Shown here: positions 53,477-62,364 of the stretch, in pieces
Layout: every line of letters begins with the position of its first letter
Numbering within the stretch: the first letter of the stretch is position 1
From: Paenibacillus sp. 1781tsa1
GTDB taxonomy: Bacteria; Bacillota; Bacilli; Paenibacillales; Paenibacillaceae
DNA: 64,000 bases
Assembly: GCF_024159265.1 (NCBI RefSeq)
Contig: NZ_JAMYWY010000001.1
Span: forward strand, 5,518,001-5,582,000
Reading direction: 5' to 3'
Translations under genes and position numbers: made by a program
Notes under the pieces: generated by a model
What the model was told of the DNA's origin: nothing
Database searches by the model: none
What the model saw: the letters and a program-made list of their open reading frames with translations, nothing else

Positions 53477-54832
53477 ATGAAAGAACAGACTTACTTTGAA
53501 CAAAATAGAGAAAAACACCTGGCAGAACTGAATGAATGGTTGTCCATTCCAAGTATCTCCGCCATTTCAGAGCATAAAGAGGATGTTAATCGTGCAGCAC
53601 AATGGGCAGCAGATGCACTCACACGTGCAGGCATGGAAAACGTTGAGGTCATTCAAACGGCTGGACATCCGATTGTCTATGCAGATCACCTGCATGCACC
53701 CGGCAAACCGACGGCTCTGATCTATGGACACTATGATGTACAACCTGTCGATCCGCTTAACCTGTGGGACACGCCTCCTTTCGAGCCCACCATTCGTGAT
53801 GGCAAGCTATATGCCCGTGGTGCGACGGATGACAAAGGACAGATCTTCCTACATATCAAGGCAGTTGAAGCCCTGCTTGCCGAAAACAAAGAACTTCCGG
53901 TTAACGTTAAGTTCTGCATCGAAGGCGAAGAGGAAATCTCCAGCCCGAACCTGCCCATCTATCTGAATGAACATACAGACAAGCTGCGTGCAGACATGAT
54001 ACTGATCTCGGATACGTCCCTGCTTGAAAAAGGGAAACCGGCGATCTCCACTGGCCTGCGTGGTCTATGTTCGCTTCACGTGGATCTGAACACAGCCAAT
54101 ACCGACTTGCACTCCGGTTCATTCGGTGGTGGTGTACCGAACGCTCTGCACGCACTCGTATCCCTGCTCGCTTCGTTGCATGATGAGCAAGGCCGTGTAA
54201 GTGTAGATGGATTCTACGATGGCGTTCTGCCACTGTCTCCTGAGATGAGAGAAGAATTTGTGAAACAGGGCTTCAATGAAGAACAGCTTCGTCAAGACCT
54301 GGGGCTGGAGCAATTGTACGGCGAAGAAGGTTACTCGTTCGTGGAACGTGTTGGCGCTCGTCCAACATTGGAATTGAACGGCGTATGGGGTGGTTTCCAG
54401 GGTGAAGGCAGCAAAACCGTTATTCCGAAGGAAGCACATGCCAAAATTACCTGCCGCCTCGTGGCGGATCAAGATCCTCAACATGTATTGGATCGTATCG
54501 AAGCACATCTGCGCGCTCACGTTCAACCGGGTGCAACGCTGCATGTGAAACAGATCGAGAAAGCTTTTGCTTTCAACATCGATCCTTCCAATCCAATTCT
54601 GCAAAAAGCGGCAGATGCGTATGAGCAGGTGTATGGCGTTCGTGCCCTCTTTACCAAAGATGGCGGCTCCATTCCGATTGTTGAGAAGCTTTCACGTGTA
54701 CTCGAAATCCCTGCTGTCATGATGGGCTTTGGTTTGCCTGATGAGAATCTGCATGCACCAAACGAGCACTTCAACCTGGAGAACTTTGATAAAGGGTTGT
54801 TGACGATTGTTCAGTTCTTGAAGAGTTTGTAA
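53477..54832 (+). CDS. M20 family dipeptidase
   Basis: A 451-residue zinc dipeptidase of the M20 family. Metal ligands are in IYGHYDVQPVDP (His and Asp), ARGATDDKGQ (bridging Asp), EGEEEISSPN (catalytic Glu pair) and the dimerisation domain (about 190-310) with GSFGGGVPNALHAL. The product is similar to cytosolic beta-Ala-His dipeptidase-type enzymes of Bacillota. CAAGGAGGA precedes the ATG at good spacing. It is divergent from the AraC regulator and stands alone. Specific substrate unknown. Confidence 0.92.
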   Translation: MKEQTYFEQNREKHLAELNEWLSIPSISAISEHKEDVNRAAQWAADALTRAGMENVEVIQTAGHPIVYADHLHAPGKPTALIYGHYDVQPVDPLNLWDTPPFEPTIRDGKLYARGATDDKGQIFLHIKAVEALLAENKELPVNVKFCIEGEEEISSPNLPIYLNEHTDKLRADMILISDTSLLEKGKPAISTGLRGLCSLHVDLNTANTDLHSGSFGGGVPNALHALVSLLASLHDEQGRVSVDGFYDGVLPLSPEMREEFVKQGFNEEQLRQDLGLEQLYGEEGYSFVERVGARPTLELNGVWGGFQGEGSKTVIPKEAHAKITCRLVADQDPQHVLDRIEAHLRAHVQPGATLHVKQIEKAFAFNIDPSNPILQKAADAYEQVYGVRALFTKDGGSIPIVEKLSRVLEIPAVMMGFGLPDENLHAPNEHFNLENFDKGLLTIVQFLKSL

Positions 54833-54907
54833 TAGTTAGGGCTCATAATTACTAAAATAAGTGCTGGGGCAAGGTGCTAGTAGACGTTCCGGTGCCGAAT
54901 CGTTCTT

Positions 54908-54998
54908 TCGATCGCTGTTATCGTCGGATTTTTTGGATTCCCCTTCTCTAAGGGTAAAATCCGACGATAAAGGCGAGCGCTCCGCTTCTTCAGAATCG
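54908..54998. repeat. dispersed hairpin repeat, copy 1 (GATCGCTGTTATC family)
   Basis: TATCGTCGGATTTT (54919-54932) and AAAATCCGACGATA (54956-54969) form a perfect 14-bp stem; it is preceded by CGATCGCTGT and followed by AAGGCGAGCGCTCCGCTTCTTCAG split over 54970-54992. A second copy at 63493-63578 keeps the flanks but has a different stem sequence. Confidence 0.75.
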
Positions 54999-55089
54999 AT
55001 TTCGTCCCCTTCACTACGTTGCAGCTTGTCGCAGACTGATTTTAGGATTGATCCTAACTTTTTATATGGGTTAGGTAATAGGGAGAACA

Positions 55090-55118
55090 AAAGAACGGCC
55101 TTCGGGTCGTTCTTTTTT
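55090..55118 (+). terminator. terminator in the dipeptidase downstream region
   Basis: AAGAACG and CGTTCTT pair around GCCTTCGGGT, followed by Ts. Confidence 0.82.
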
Positions 55119-55930
55119 GATTTTATTTTGTATTTTCATTTGTTTTCTTGTGTTTTTGTTGCTTTGGTGCTTTGTTTCTTTTTTTTGTTTTTTCTTTTTT
55201 CTTTTTTCTTTGGTGAAATTGTGGTATTTTTCATGGCTGCTTTTTATGAATGGAGACGATGGAGACTTACTTTTAAATGGGTTAGTGTATTAGAGATAAC
55301 AACATGGTGACTTATAGGCTGTTTCTTTGAATTTATTTTGTATCGATCATTGCGCACAGCTTGCTTTATTCTGGCTTCTTTAAAGGTATGGGTTTAATTT
55401 TGAAGGTTAGTGTGATAGATCACAAAATGATGGGCTACTGAACAGTTTTTCGATTTTTTCGATTTTTTTCTCGATAACTTCGTTATCGTTCTTCCTATGA
55501 CTGATTTTATAGACGGGGTCCCGCTTTTAATGGTTTAGTGTTATAGAGATCATATACGCGTCCTTATCGACCGTTTTATTAGATTAATTACGTCTCCTTC
55601 ACTAGGTTTCAGGCTTTTACCTTGGCTGCTTTTATTGTGACTGATTTTAATGAGGTCTAACTTTTAAGGGTTTTGATAGAGACAAGACAAGCGGTGCCCT
55701 TTCGAGGTTTGATTGTAACGGTTGATATCTAGAATATCCCCTGCTGAAGTCATGGGGCGGAACGGGGAACGAAGATGCTGATAGCTAAGGGTATGTCAGG
55801 TGGGAGGATCTTTTGGGATTCTTACGTTTTGGCCTGGTTATGTTAATTGACTTCGCTACAGGAATTCTGCCAATAGTGTTTACCTCTTGTTACGCACCGG
55901 CAAGCTAATCCGAATGATGAGGTGATTATT
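55119..55930. repeat. T-rich non-coding region with four degenerate repeats
   Basis: About 800 bases with no gene and a strong T bias on the plus strand. A motif of the form TTTTAAnGGGTTAGTGTnATAGAGAT recurs four times: in 55270-55300, 55396-55423, 55530-55552 and 55660-55685. Three of these are preceded by CTGATTTTA or GCTGCTTTTA. A hairpin CGATAAC/GTTATCG sits at 55472-55488. It is probably decayed repeat DNA. Confidence 0.55.
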
Positions 55931-56506
55931 GTGTCTGCTTCTCACCTAACCAAACATGCGCTGGCTCACTCGCTCAAATCACTGATGGAGCATACTCCAC
56001 TGTATAAGATTACGGTCAAACATCTGGTAGATCATTGCGGATTGAATCGGCAAACCTTTTATTATCATTTTCAGGATCTTTACGCGCTGCTTGGGTGGAT
56101 CTATCAGACTGAGGCGGTGGAGAGCCTTACGGAATACCGAAGCTACAGCACATGGACGGACGGATTCTATAAAATCTTTTGTTACATCGAGAACAATAAA
56201 TCATTCTGCTGCAATACACTCGACTCGCTCGGGCGCACCCACTTGGATACATACCTCTATGAAGTAACCCATGATCTGATCATGGGTGTTATTGATGAGC
56301 TGGCCTGTGGGATAAGGGTCCGCAGTGAAGATAAAGAGTTCGTCGCCAACTTCTATACCCTGGCCTTCACGGGGCTGATCATTCAATGGATGAGGGGCAA
56401 TATGCAAGAACCTCCAAAACAGATTATTGAAAAGCTCAGTGAGCTGATCGAAGGCAATGTCCTGAGAGCACTGCACAGGTATGAGAATAAGCTGCCATCC
56501 TCTTAA
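55931..56506 (+). CDS. TetR/AcrR family regulator, DhaS-like
   Basis: A 191-residue regulator. The N-terminal HTH reads KITVKHLVDHCGLNRQTFYYHFQDLYAL (quoted from residues 32 on in two parts by motif), the classic TetR signature. The C-terminal domain has the DhaS-type pattern with SFCCNTLDSLGR and ACGIRVRSED. GTG 55931 has AGGTG upstream at 6 bases; a GTG 9 bases earlier is less well placed. It lies 158 bp before oleate hydratase on the same strand and probably controls it in response to a fatty acid, as inference. Confidence 0.85.
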   Translation: MSASHLTKHALAHSLKSLMEHTPLYKITVKHLVDHCGLNRQTFYYHFQDLYALLGWIYQTEAVESLTEYRSYSTWTDGFYKIFCYIENNKSFCCNTLDSLGRTHLDTYLYEVTHDLIMGVIDELACGIRVRSEDKEFVANFYTLAFTGLIIQWMRGNMQEPPKQIIEKLSELIEGNVLRALHRYENKLPSS

Positions 56507-56524
56507 GGACGAGCGGCTTTTTTT
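56491..56524 (+). terminator. terminator overlapping the TetR gene end
   Basis: GCTGC and GCGGC form the outer stem, TCCT and AGGA the inner, with the gene's TAA in the loop; seven Ts follow. Confidence 0.65.
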
Positions 56525-56554
56525 CATACATTTGATCTAAGCATAATCTTTAGA

Positions 56555-56570
56555 CACTTTTTCAAAAGTG
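56555..56570. promoter_or_regulatory. candidate TetR operator upstream of oleate hydratase
   Basis: CACTTTT and AAAAGTG are perfect inverse arms with a 2-base centre, 16 bp in all. It is in the TetR-ohyA gap, where the regulator would be expected to bind. Confidence 0.4.
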
Positions 56571-56664
56571 ACCAAAAATTGGACACTCCCGTTCTTTTGA
56601 TCATACCTTACGTGACCTTCAAGGTTTACATTAGGGATGTGATTACAGTACCTTTTGGAGGCGA

Positions 56665-58251
56665 ATGATCGTGAAGAAAGAACACGGTAATAAACAGGTC
56701 TATTTTGTAGGCGGCGGTATTGCATCTTTGGCGGGTGCAGCTTATCTGGTCAGAGATTGTGGCTTTCCCGGAGAACATATTTACATTATCGAAGAAATGC
56801 CGATTCTCGGCGGCAGTAATGATGGCGCTGGTAATCCCGATCAAGGATATATCATCCGTGGCGGGCGAATGCTCAATGATGAGGCCTATGAGAATCTCTG
56901 GGAGTTGCTGGCTTCCATCCCTTCCATCGACCGTCCGGGCATATCTGTGCGACAGGAAATTACTGAATTTGACGATGCCAATCCCACACATTCCAATGCG
57001 CGGCTCATCAACCGTGACGGCAAGGTCGAAGATGTGCTCTCCATGGGTTTTGATATGGCCGATCGTCTGGCGATGGGCAAGCTGATTATTACTCCTGAAG
57101 ACACGCTGGGTAAACTGCGAATCAACGACTGGTTTGGTCCTCACTTTTTCCAAACGAACTTCTGGTATATGTGGGCGACCACCTTTGCCTTCCAACCTTG
57201 GCACAGCGCCGTGGAATTCAAAAGATACATGCTTCGCTTTTTTCACGAATTTCCGAGAATTCAGACGCTGGAAGGTGTTACCCGCACACCGTTCAACCAG
57301 TATGACTCGATCATCCTGCCACTGCATAAATATTTGGAACCGTTTGGCGTAGATTTCACGCTGAAATGCACGGTTACTGATCTAGATTTCAAAGACGACG
57401 ACGGCATTACGGTAAGTCGGATGCATGTGCTCAGGGGAGGTGAAGAGGAAGTCATTGACATCCTCGAAGGTGATCTCGTCATTGTAACAAATGGTTCGAT
57501 GACCGAAGGGGCTGATATCGGCTCCATGACTTCCGCACCGAAACTGAACGGCAAGGGCAGCTCATGGAAGCTGTGGGAGAACATTGCCGCCAAGAAACCG
57601 ATGCTGGGTAATCCTTCTTCATTTAATGATCATGTACAGGAGTCCAAATGGGAGTCGTTTACGGTCACCTTCCAGGATTCGGTCTTCTTCGATCTGATGG
57701 AGAAATTCACACGTAACCGGGCAGGCACCGGCGCTCTGGTTACGTTCAAGGATTCCAGTTGGTTTATGTCTGTCGTTCTGGCTTTCCAGCCGCATTTCCG
57801 CGGTCAGCCCGAGCATGTCAAGGTGTTCTGGGGTTACGGATTGTATCCGGATAATGTTGGCGACTACGTGAAGAAAAAAATGTGTGATTGTACCGGGGAA
57901 GAGATCATGCGGGAGTTGATCGGCCATCTTCATTTCCAGGAACATCAAGAGGAGATCATGGCTACCGCCAACTGTATTCCTTGCATGATGCCTTACATTA
58001 CAGCCCAATTCATGCCTAGACTGAACAGCGACAGACCGAAAGTTGTGCCTGAAGGTTCCACCAACCTGGCCTTTATTAGCCAATTCTGTGAGATTCCCGA
58101 TGACGTGGTATTCACCGAAGAATATTCGGTCCGCGCAGCACGGATCGCCGTCTACACTCTTCTCGGAGAGAACCGTCCGATTGAGCCGATCAACCAGTAC
58201 CAGTATGATGTTCGGACGCTGTTCAGCAGTTTTGTGACTTCGTTTAGATAA
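56665..58251 (+). CDS. ohyA: oleate hydratase
   Basis: OhyA is an FAD enzyme of the myosin-cross-reactive antigen family; it adds water to oleic acid to give 10-hydroxystearate, helping to detoxify unsaturated fatty acids. The 528 residues have the FAD-binding GGGIASLAGAAYLVRD (about 15-30), IIEEMPILGGSNDGAG, the RGGRMLNDEAYE strand and WATTFAFQPWHSAVEFKRY (active-site region). The ATG at 56665 is only 3 bases after GGAGG; the GTG at 56671 is 9 bases from it and may be the true start. It is paired with the TetR gene. Confidence 0.93.
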   Translation: MIVKKEHGNKQVYFVGGGIASLAGAAYLVRDCGFPGEHIYIIEEMPILGGSNDGAGNPDQGYIIRGGRMLNDEAYENLWELLASIPSIDRPGISVRQEITEFDDANPTHSNARLINRDGKVEDVLSMGFDMADRLAMGKLIITPEDTLGKLRINDWFGPHFFQTNFWYMWATTFAFQPWHSAVEFKRYMLRFFHEFPRIQTLEGVTRTPFNQYDSIILPLHKYLEPFGVDFTLKCTVTDLDFKDDDGITVSRMHVLRGGEEEVIDILEGDLVIVTNGSMTEGADIGSMTSAPKLNGKGSSWKLWENIAAKKPMLGNPSSFNDHVQESKWESFTVTFQDSVFFDLMEKFTRNRAGTGALVTFKDSSWFMSVVLAFQPHFRGQPEHVKVFWGYGLYPDNVGDYVKKKMCDCTGEEIMRELIGHLHFQEHQEEIMATANCIPCMMPYITAQFMPRLNSDRPKVVPEGSTNLAFISQFCEIPDDVVFTEEYSVRAARIAVYTLLGENRPIEPINQYQYDVRTLFSSFVTSFR

Positions 58252-58283
58252 CTGTTTATATCGAGGATTCAAACATAAGGCGA

Positions 58284-58367
58284 ATGAAGGAATGGTTGGA
58301 TGAGTTACTAAATGAATTACTACATGAGTTACTAGAGGAGTTACTAGAGGAGTTACTAGAGGAGTGA
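58284..58367 (+). repeat. 12-bp tandem repeat that encodes a possible 27-residue Leu/Glu peptide
   Basis: Five 12-base units follow one another at 58305-58364: TTACTAAATGAA, TTACTACATGAG and three of TTACTAGAGGAG. The open frame starting at ATG 58284 (MKEWLDELLNELLHE) reads these as ELLE steps, ends in TGA at 58365-58367, and stays in frame throughout. A weak AAGG is 4 bases upstream. The peptide would be an amphipathic helix. Protein expression is not shown; repeat expansion by slippage is equally possible. Confidence 0.55.
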
Positions 58368-58462
58368 GCTACAGAAGCTTGTATTCCCGTGAACGAGTCA
58401 ATGAGTGAATCTTGGGTGAATATGGTTGTTACTGAACTGAAGAGTCGATTTATAAGACAAAA

Positions 58463-58494
58463 AGAGATTTCCGTCAGTGATGACAGAAATCTCT
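58463..58494. terminator. hairpin after ohyA, bidirectional
   Basis: AGAGATTTC and GAAATCT(CT) pair with TGACGG/TGTCA-type inner stem; AAAA lies before it and ATTTCG after it. The T-run is better on the minus strand, for the gene at 58844. Confidence 0.6.
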
Positions 58495-58597
58495 ATTTCG
58501 TTGAGTATGAAGCCACACACATAATCTCCATCAAGATTACCAACTGCCGCCTAAAGAACCTCACAATCCTTATTACTCGAAATTTCGCAGGTTTGAA

Positions 58598-58752
58598 AAT
58601 CTAACGAATCGTAGCCGCCTTATTTTGAGTATAAGCATAGTTTTGTAACGTAATACCGCACATTTTCGTTACATAGCGTGTCTATGATTCGTTACATTTT
58701 GTATGACAGCAAAATCTTTGAAATAAGGCTTCGCAGGTTCATTAGAACTGAG
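58598..58752. repeat. dispersed TCTAACGAATC repeat cluster, copy 2
   Basis: TCTAACGAATCGTAG (58600-58614), CTATGATTCGTTACA (58683-58697) and AGGTTCATTAGAACTGAG (58735-58752) are related to the motifs in 13049-13245. The TTCGCAGGTTT/TTCGCAGGTTC direct repeat brackets it. The gap 58368-58843 holds no gene. Confidence 0.6.
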
Positions 58753-58843
58753 CGGGCTTCGGAAAAAACTACTTAGGAGAGCCACTTACATTAACACTCT
58801 TCCTACTCACGCTGCTTATTACAGCCTACATATCACACTTCGC

Positions 58844-59215
58844 TTATGTGCGGAAAGTCGTAAATTTCAGCATGTGCACAAGCTTGGATAAGTGTGCGAT
58901 TTCCTGCTGGACGCCAGACGTATCTGTCCCCGCCATGGCCTGATTCGCCCGCAGTGTTCTACGCGTGTTCATCATACCTTCAATCAGTTTCATGACCGTG
59001 TTGCGTCCACGATGATCAACAATCATATACTTTTTGCGTGCGTCCAGTTCTACCCACACGATGTTGCTGAATGATGTGAACAGATGCTTACGGTACTGCT
59101 CCATATCGGTTTCATTGTAATGCTCGCCATAAAAGGCATAGTATCCGTGTATGTGCAACTTCTCCGCCAACACTGTGATGAACGGATCATGTTCGAGCAT
59201 AGCGTTACGTTCCAT
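58844..59215 (-). CDS. hypothetical protein next to nagA, 123 residues
   Basis: A 123-residue soluble protein I do not recognise. Start ATG 59215 has GGAGGCGTG upstream. It has an aromatic-rich part (HIHGYYAFYGEHYNETDME), a core that could be a beta-alpha fold (IVWVELDARKKYMIVDHRGRNTVMKLIEG) and a helical end. It lies 115 bp after nagA on the same strand, and could be the last gene of that operon or a separate unit. Confidence 0.7.
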   Translation of the reverse strand: MERNAMLEHDPFITVLAEKLHIHGYYAFYGEHYNETDMEQYRKHLFTSFSNIVWVELDARKKYMIVDHRGRNTVMKLIEGMMNTRRTLRANQAMAGTDTSGVQQEIAHLSKLVHMLKFTTFRT

Positions 59216-59330
59216 GTTTCACGCCTCCGTTATGCGTGATCCGCAGATCCCGTCTTTTTGAGATCTATTTTAACATATTGCGCAAGGTGTTGCCTCTCTT
59301 GCCTCTCCGCAAACATTTCCACGCTACAAT

Positions 59331-60545
59331 TTACTCGCCGACCCGTCTGCCCTTTACCCACACACCCTCAATATCCAGCTCCGCATTTAGCAAAACGATA
59401 TCTGCCTGTTTTCCTTGAGCCAGGGAACCTGTCCGGTGATCAATGCCCAGCAGGCGTGCGGGGGTCAGACTTGCTGCACGTGATGCAGCGTTCAGACTCA
59501 TGCCCACTTCCTGTACCAGGTAACGGAAACCGCGAATCATCGTCAGTGTGCTTCCGGCCAGTGCGCCGCCGTCCTTCAGTCTGGCCTCGCCATGCTTCAC
59601 GATGACGGGCAGGTCGCCGATCTTGTATTCCCCGTCATCCAATCCCGCAGCAGACATGGCATCTGTGATCAACACGAGTTGATCGTTATGTTGCTTCAAT
59701 TGAGCGAGGATCGAGATCGCCGCAGGGTGTACGTGAATACCATCGGCAATCACCTCAGCACTGATGCGTGGATCACTCAGCACGGCTCCGGCAGCTCCCG
59801 GTAGCCGGTGATGCAGCGGTGTCATCGCATTAAACGTATGCACCGCATGATGAAGTCCGGCTTCCACTGCACGCTCGACCTCTTCATAGGTCGCATCCGT
59901 GTGGCCGAGTGCCGCTGTAATCCGCTGTTCACGCAGCCACGAGATGACTTCCAGTGCACCTTCACGTTCCGGTGCCAACGTAACTTGACGGATCAGGCCG
60001 GGATATTGTTTCTCCCATGCTTCGAGCCAGGATACATCAGGCAGAATGATATGTTCCGGATTTTGCGCACCAGGCCATTTCGGACTGAAAAACGGACCTT
60101 CCAGGTGTACACCCTCAAGCTGTGCATATGGCATTTCGCCTGAACGGTAGCGGTCTACTTCAGCAAGTACGCTGTCCAGTCGCTCTTTCGGAGCGGTCAT
60201 GGAAGTCGCAAGCATTGCTGTTGTTCCCTGCGTACTATGAAAAGAAGTGATCTTGTCCAGCACCTCCGGGCTTGCATCCATAAAGTCTTCTCCGTTCCCA
60301 CCATGCACATGGATATCAATGAATCCAGGCACAATTAGGCCGCGTTCCGGTACAGACAGCGGCAAAGCTTCTCGCCGAATCTGTTCGGGCAGACCTTCTG
60401 GTACTCCAGCATAAAGGATTTTTCCATTCCTCCAGGCTAATACACCGTCTTCCAATATCTCATTGGGAAGGAGCAGCTTGCCACGCAGAAGAGAAATATT
60501 TTCATCACGCTGGCTCCCAGGTTCACGACTATTCGCTCCGGTCAT
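59331..60545 (-). CDS. nagA: N-acetylglucosamine-6-phosphate deacetylase
   Basis: NagA removes the acetyl group from GlcNAc-6-P. The 404-residue amidohydrolase has metal ligands in FIDIHVHGGNGEDFMD (HxH), the Glu in EGPFFSPKWPGAQ, and GHTDATYEEVE and HAVHTFNAM, with catalytic Asp in LITDAMSAAGL. The start ATG 60545 has GGGAGG upstream and overlaps the nagB stop by 4 bases; an upstream ATG at 60620 would lie inside nagB. Together with nagB it makes fructose-6-phosphate. Confidence 0.95.
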   Translation of the reverse strand: MTGANSREPGSQRDENISLLRGKLLLPNEILEDGVLAWRNGKILYAGVPEGLPEQIRREALPLSVPERGLIVPGFIDIHVHGGNGEDFMDASPEVLDKITSFHSTQGTTAMLATSMTAPKERLDSVLAEVDRYRSGEMPYAQLEGVHLEGPFFSPKWPGAQNPEHIILPDVSWLEAWEKQYPGLIRQVTLAPEREGALEVISWLREQRITAALGHTDATYEEVERAVEAGLHHAVHTFNAMTPLHHRLPGAAGAVLSDPRISAEVIADGIHVHPAAISILAQLKQHNDQLVLITDAMSAAGLDDGEYKIGDLPVIVKHGEARLKDGGALAGSTLTMIRGFRYLVQEVGMSLNAASRAASLTPARLLGIDHRTGSLAQGKQADIVLLNAELDIEGVWVKGRRVGE

Positions 60546-61270
60546 CTCACCAGCCTCCCTGCCGCACGGTCCAGCAATACCACCACATTTGGATGACATT
60601 GCAAAAGCGATGCAGGACATGCCGTTGTGATTGGGCCCATAAAAGCTTCGCGAATAATCTCGGCTTTTTCCTCGCCACGGGCAATAAGTAGAATCTGTTT
60701 GGCTTTCAAAATGGTACCGACACCCATCGTAATCGCCTGAGCCGGAACCTCATCGATGCTGTCGAAGAAACGTGCATTTGCCTTACGCGTCTCGTCTTTC
60801 AGATCCACAACATGCGTTCGTCCTGTAAGTTCGGTTCCAGGTTCATTGAAGCCAATATGACCATTATGTCCAATGCCCAGCAGTTGCAGATCCACGGGTC
60901 CACGATCATCCAACCGCTGTTCATAAGACTTACATTCCTGTTCCAGATCGGCAGCCTGACCATCAGGCACATGCGTTCTTGAAAGATCCATATCAATATG
61001 ATGGAATAATTGTTCGTTCATGAAACTGCGGTAACTTTCGCGATGCTCTGTTGGAAGTCCGACATACTCATCCAGATTGAATGAAGAAGCCTTCGAGAAG
61101 CTGACTAGTCCCTTCTGGTACAACGTAATAAGCTGTTTATATATGCCTACAGGCGAACTTCCCGTTGCAAGTCCGAGGACTGCACGTGGTTTGGTCTGCA
61201 ATAAACTGGCGATGAGGCCTGCACCCGTGGCATTCAAATCTTCTTCATTTTCAAAAATACGTATATTCAT
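60542..61270 (-). CDS. nagB: glucosamine-6-phosphate deaminase
   Basis: NagB converts glucosamine-6-P to fructose-6-P and ammonia. The 242-residue product shows LGLATGSSPVGIYK, SFNLDEYVGLP (catalytic Asp), LGIGHNGHIGFNEPGT and TMGVGTILKAKQIL. ATG 61270 has GGAGGTG about 10 bases upstream. It starts 4 bases after the rpiR stop and overlaps nagA. An upstream ATG inside rpiR at 61363 is not used. Confidence 0.96.
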   Translation of the reverse strand: MNIRIFENEEDLNATGAGLIASLLQTKPRAVLGLATGSSPVGIYKQLITLYQKGLVSFSKASSFNLDEYVGLPTEHRESYRSFMNEQLFHHIDMDLSRTHVPDGQAADLEQECKSYEQRLDDRGPVDLQLLGIGHNGHIGFNEPGTELTGRTHVVDLKDETRKANARFFDSIDEVPAQAITMGVGTILKAKQILLIARGEEKAEIIREAFMGPITTACPASLLQCHPNVVVLLDRAAGRLVR

Positions 61271-61274
61271 CTGT

Positions 61275-62138
61275 TTAAGCACCTCCGTTGTGTTGTACGC
61301 GATAGGACTGCACGTTGTGATAGGATTGTTCCAATCTGGGGATGAAACTGTCGAAGTCGGCACTTACCATGCCTGTGAACAAAATATCGACCACATGCAG
61401 CAGTGCAATACGTGAAGCCATATCTCCACGCCTCATGCCTTCTTCCAGAGAAGAGGTGAACAGTGGGATATCGGATACCGTTGCGAGTGTATTACTTCCA
61501 TAGGAAGTCAGTGAAATCGTGGAAGCTCCGGCTTGTTTGGCACAATGCAGCGCATCAATGGTCTCGGGTGTTTCGCCTGAATAGGATACGGCCATTGCCA
61601 CATCTCCCTCAGCGAGCGAAGATGCGGATGTGATCTGCATGTGTGAATCTGAGAAAGCCGTACAGCTTTTGCCAATCCGCACCAATTTCTGATAGAAATC
61701 CTGTGTAACAATGGACGAGGTCGCCACACCGTACAGATCAATACGGCGAGCCTCGCACAATAATTGCACCGCCTGCTCCAATCTGCCCAAATCCAGCAAA
61801 CGGGTAGTATCAGCAATAGACGCGAGGTGGTTGGCTTCGATAGCTTCAACAATTTTGGAAAGTGAATTGCCCGCTACAATATCCTGATATGCCGTTTCAT
61901 CAGATGCGTGGGACAATTCTGCGGCGAGCTTCATTTTGAAATCGGGGAAGCCTTTGAAATGAAACGACTTGCAAAAGCGGGTCACCGTCGCCGCACTTGT
62001 GCCACTCTGCTCTGCCAGATGACTAATCGTCCAGCCGGGAATGTCTGATGGAGATTGCATAATGACTTCAGCAATACGTCGCTCCTGAGACGGAAGGTTA
62101 TTCAGTTCTTGCTGCAACGCACGTAATATGGCTGCCAT
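61275..62138 (-). CDS. MurR/RpiR family transcriptional regulator
   Basis: A 287-residue regulator with an N-terminal RpiR-type HTH (SQERRIAEVIMQSPSDI then ISHLAEQSGTSAATVTRFCKS) and a C-terminal SIS domain that binds phosphosugars (RIDLYGVATSSIVTQDFYQK and AMAVSYSGETPETIDAL). As first gene of an operon with nagB and nagA, it probably senses GlcNAc-6-P or GlcN-6-P. In Bacillus the nag genes are controlled by a GntR protein, NagR, instead. Two identical 16-bp sites lie just upstream. Confidence 0.92.
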   Translation of the reverse strand: MAAILRALQQELNNLPSQERRIAEVIMQSPSDIPGWTISHLAEQSGTSAATVTRFCKSFHFKGFPDFKMKLAAELSHASDETAYQDIVAGNSLSKIVEAIEANHLASIADTTRLLDLGRLEQAVQLLCEARRIDLYGVATSSIVTQDFYQKLVRIGKSCTAFSDSHMQITSASSLAEGDVAMAVSYSGETPETIDALHCAKQAGASTISLTSYGSNTLATVSDIPLFTSSLEEGMRRGDMASRIALLHVVDILFTGMVSADFDSFIPRLEQSYHNVQSYRVQHNGGA

Positions 62139-62155
62139 AAGGACCTCACTTTTAT

Positions 62156-62204
62156 GAAAATCATTTTTATATATTTTAATATAAATAAGAAAATCATTTT
62201 TATA
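62156..62204 (-). promoter_or_regulatory. duplicated operator-like site upstream of rpiR-nagB-nagA
   Basis: The identical 16-mer GAAAATCATTTTTATA lies at 62156-62171 and 62189-62204 on the plus strand, 33 bp apart, close to three helical turns. The nearer copy is 17 bases before the rpiR start. Such a pair is a likely target of the RpiR-family regulator. Confidence 0.55.
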
Positions 62205-62364
62205 ACTTCATTCTAATCAAGACGATCCTGCAAATCAAGAGCAATTTCTCACGACTTTCGCAATGATACTGAACGTGTATAGTACTCACCTGCTTGATAC
62301 ACATAGTGAGTAACCTTTATATTGAGAATTGAGATATGATCGTATTAAAAAAAGGAGCCATTCA

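Noticed and set aside
54836..55310. Open frames on both strands over the region after the dipeptidase
   Set aside because: They run across a dispersed hairpin repeat and a terminator, and the translations are low-complexity.
55472..55488. CGATAACTTCGTTATCG hairpin considered as a loxP-like recombination site
   Set aside because: Only the short core resembles it; the arm length and spacer of a real site are missing.
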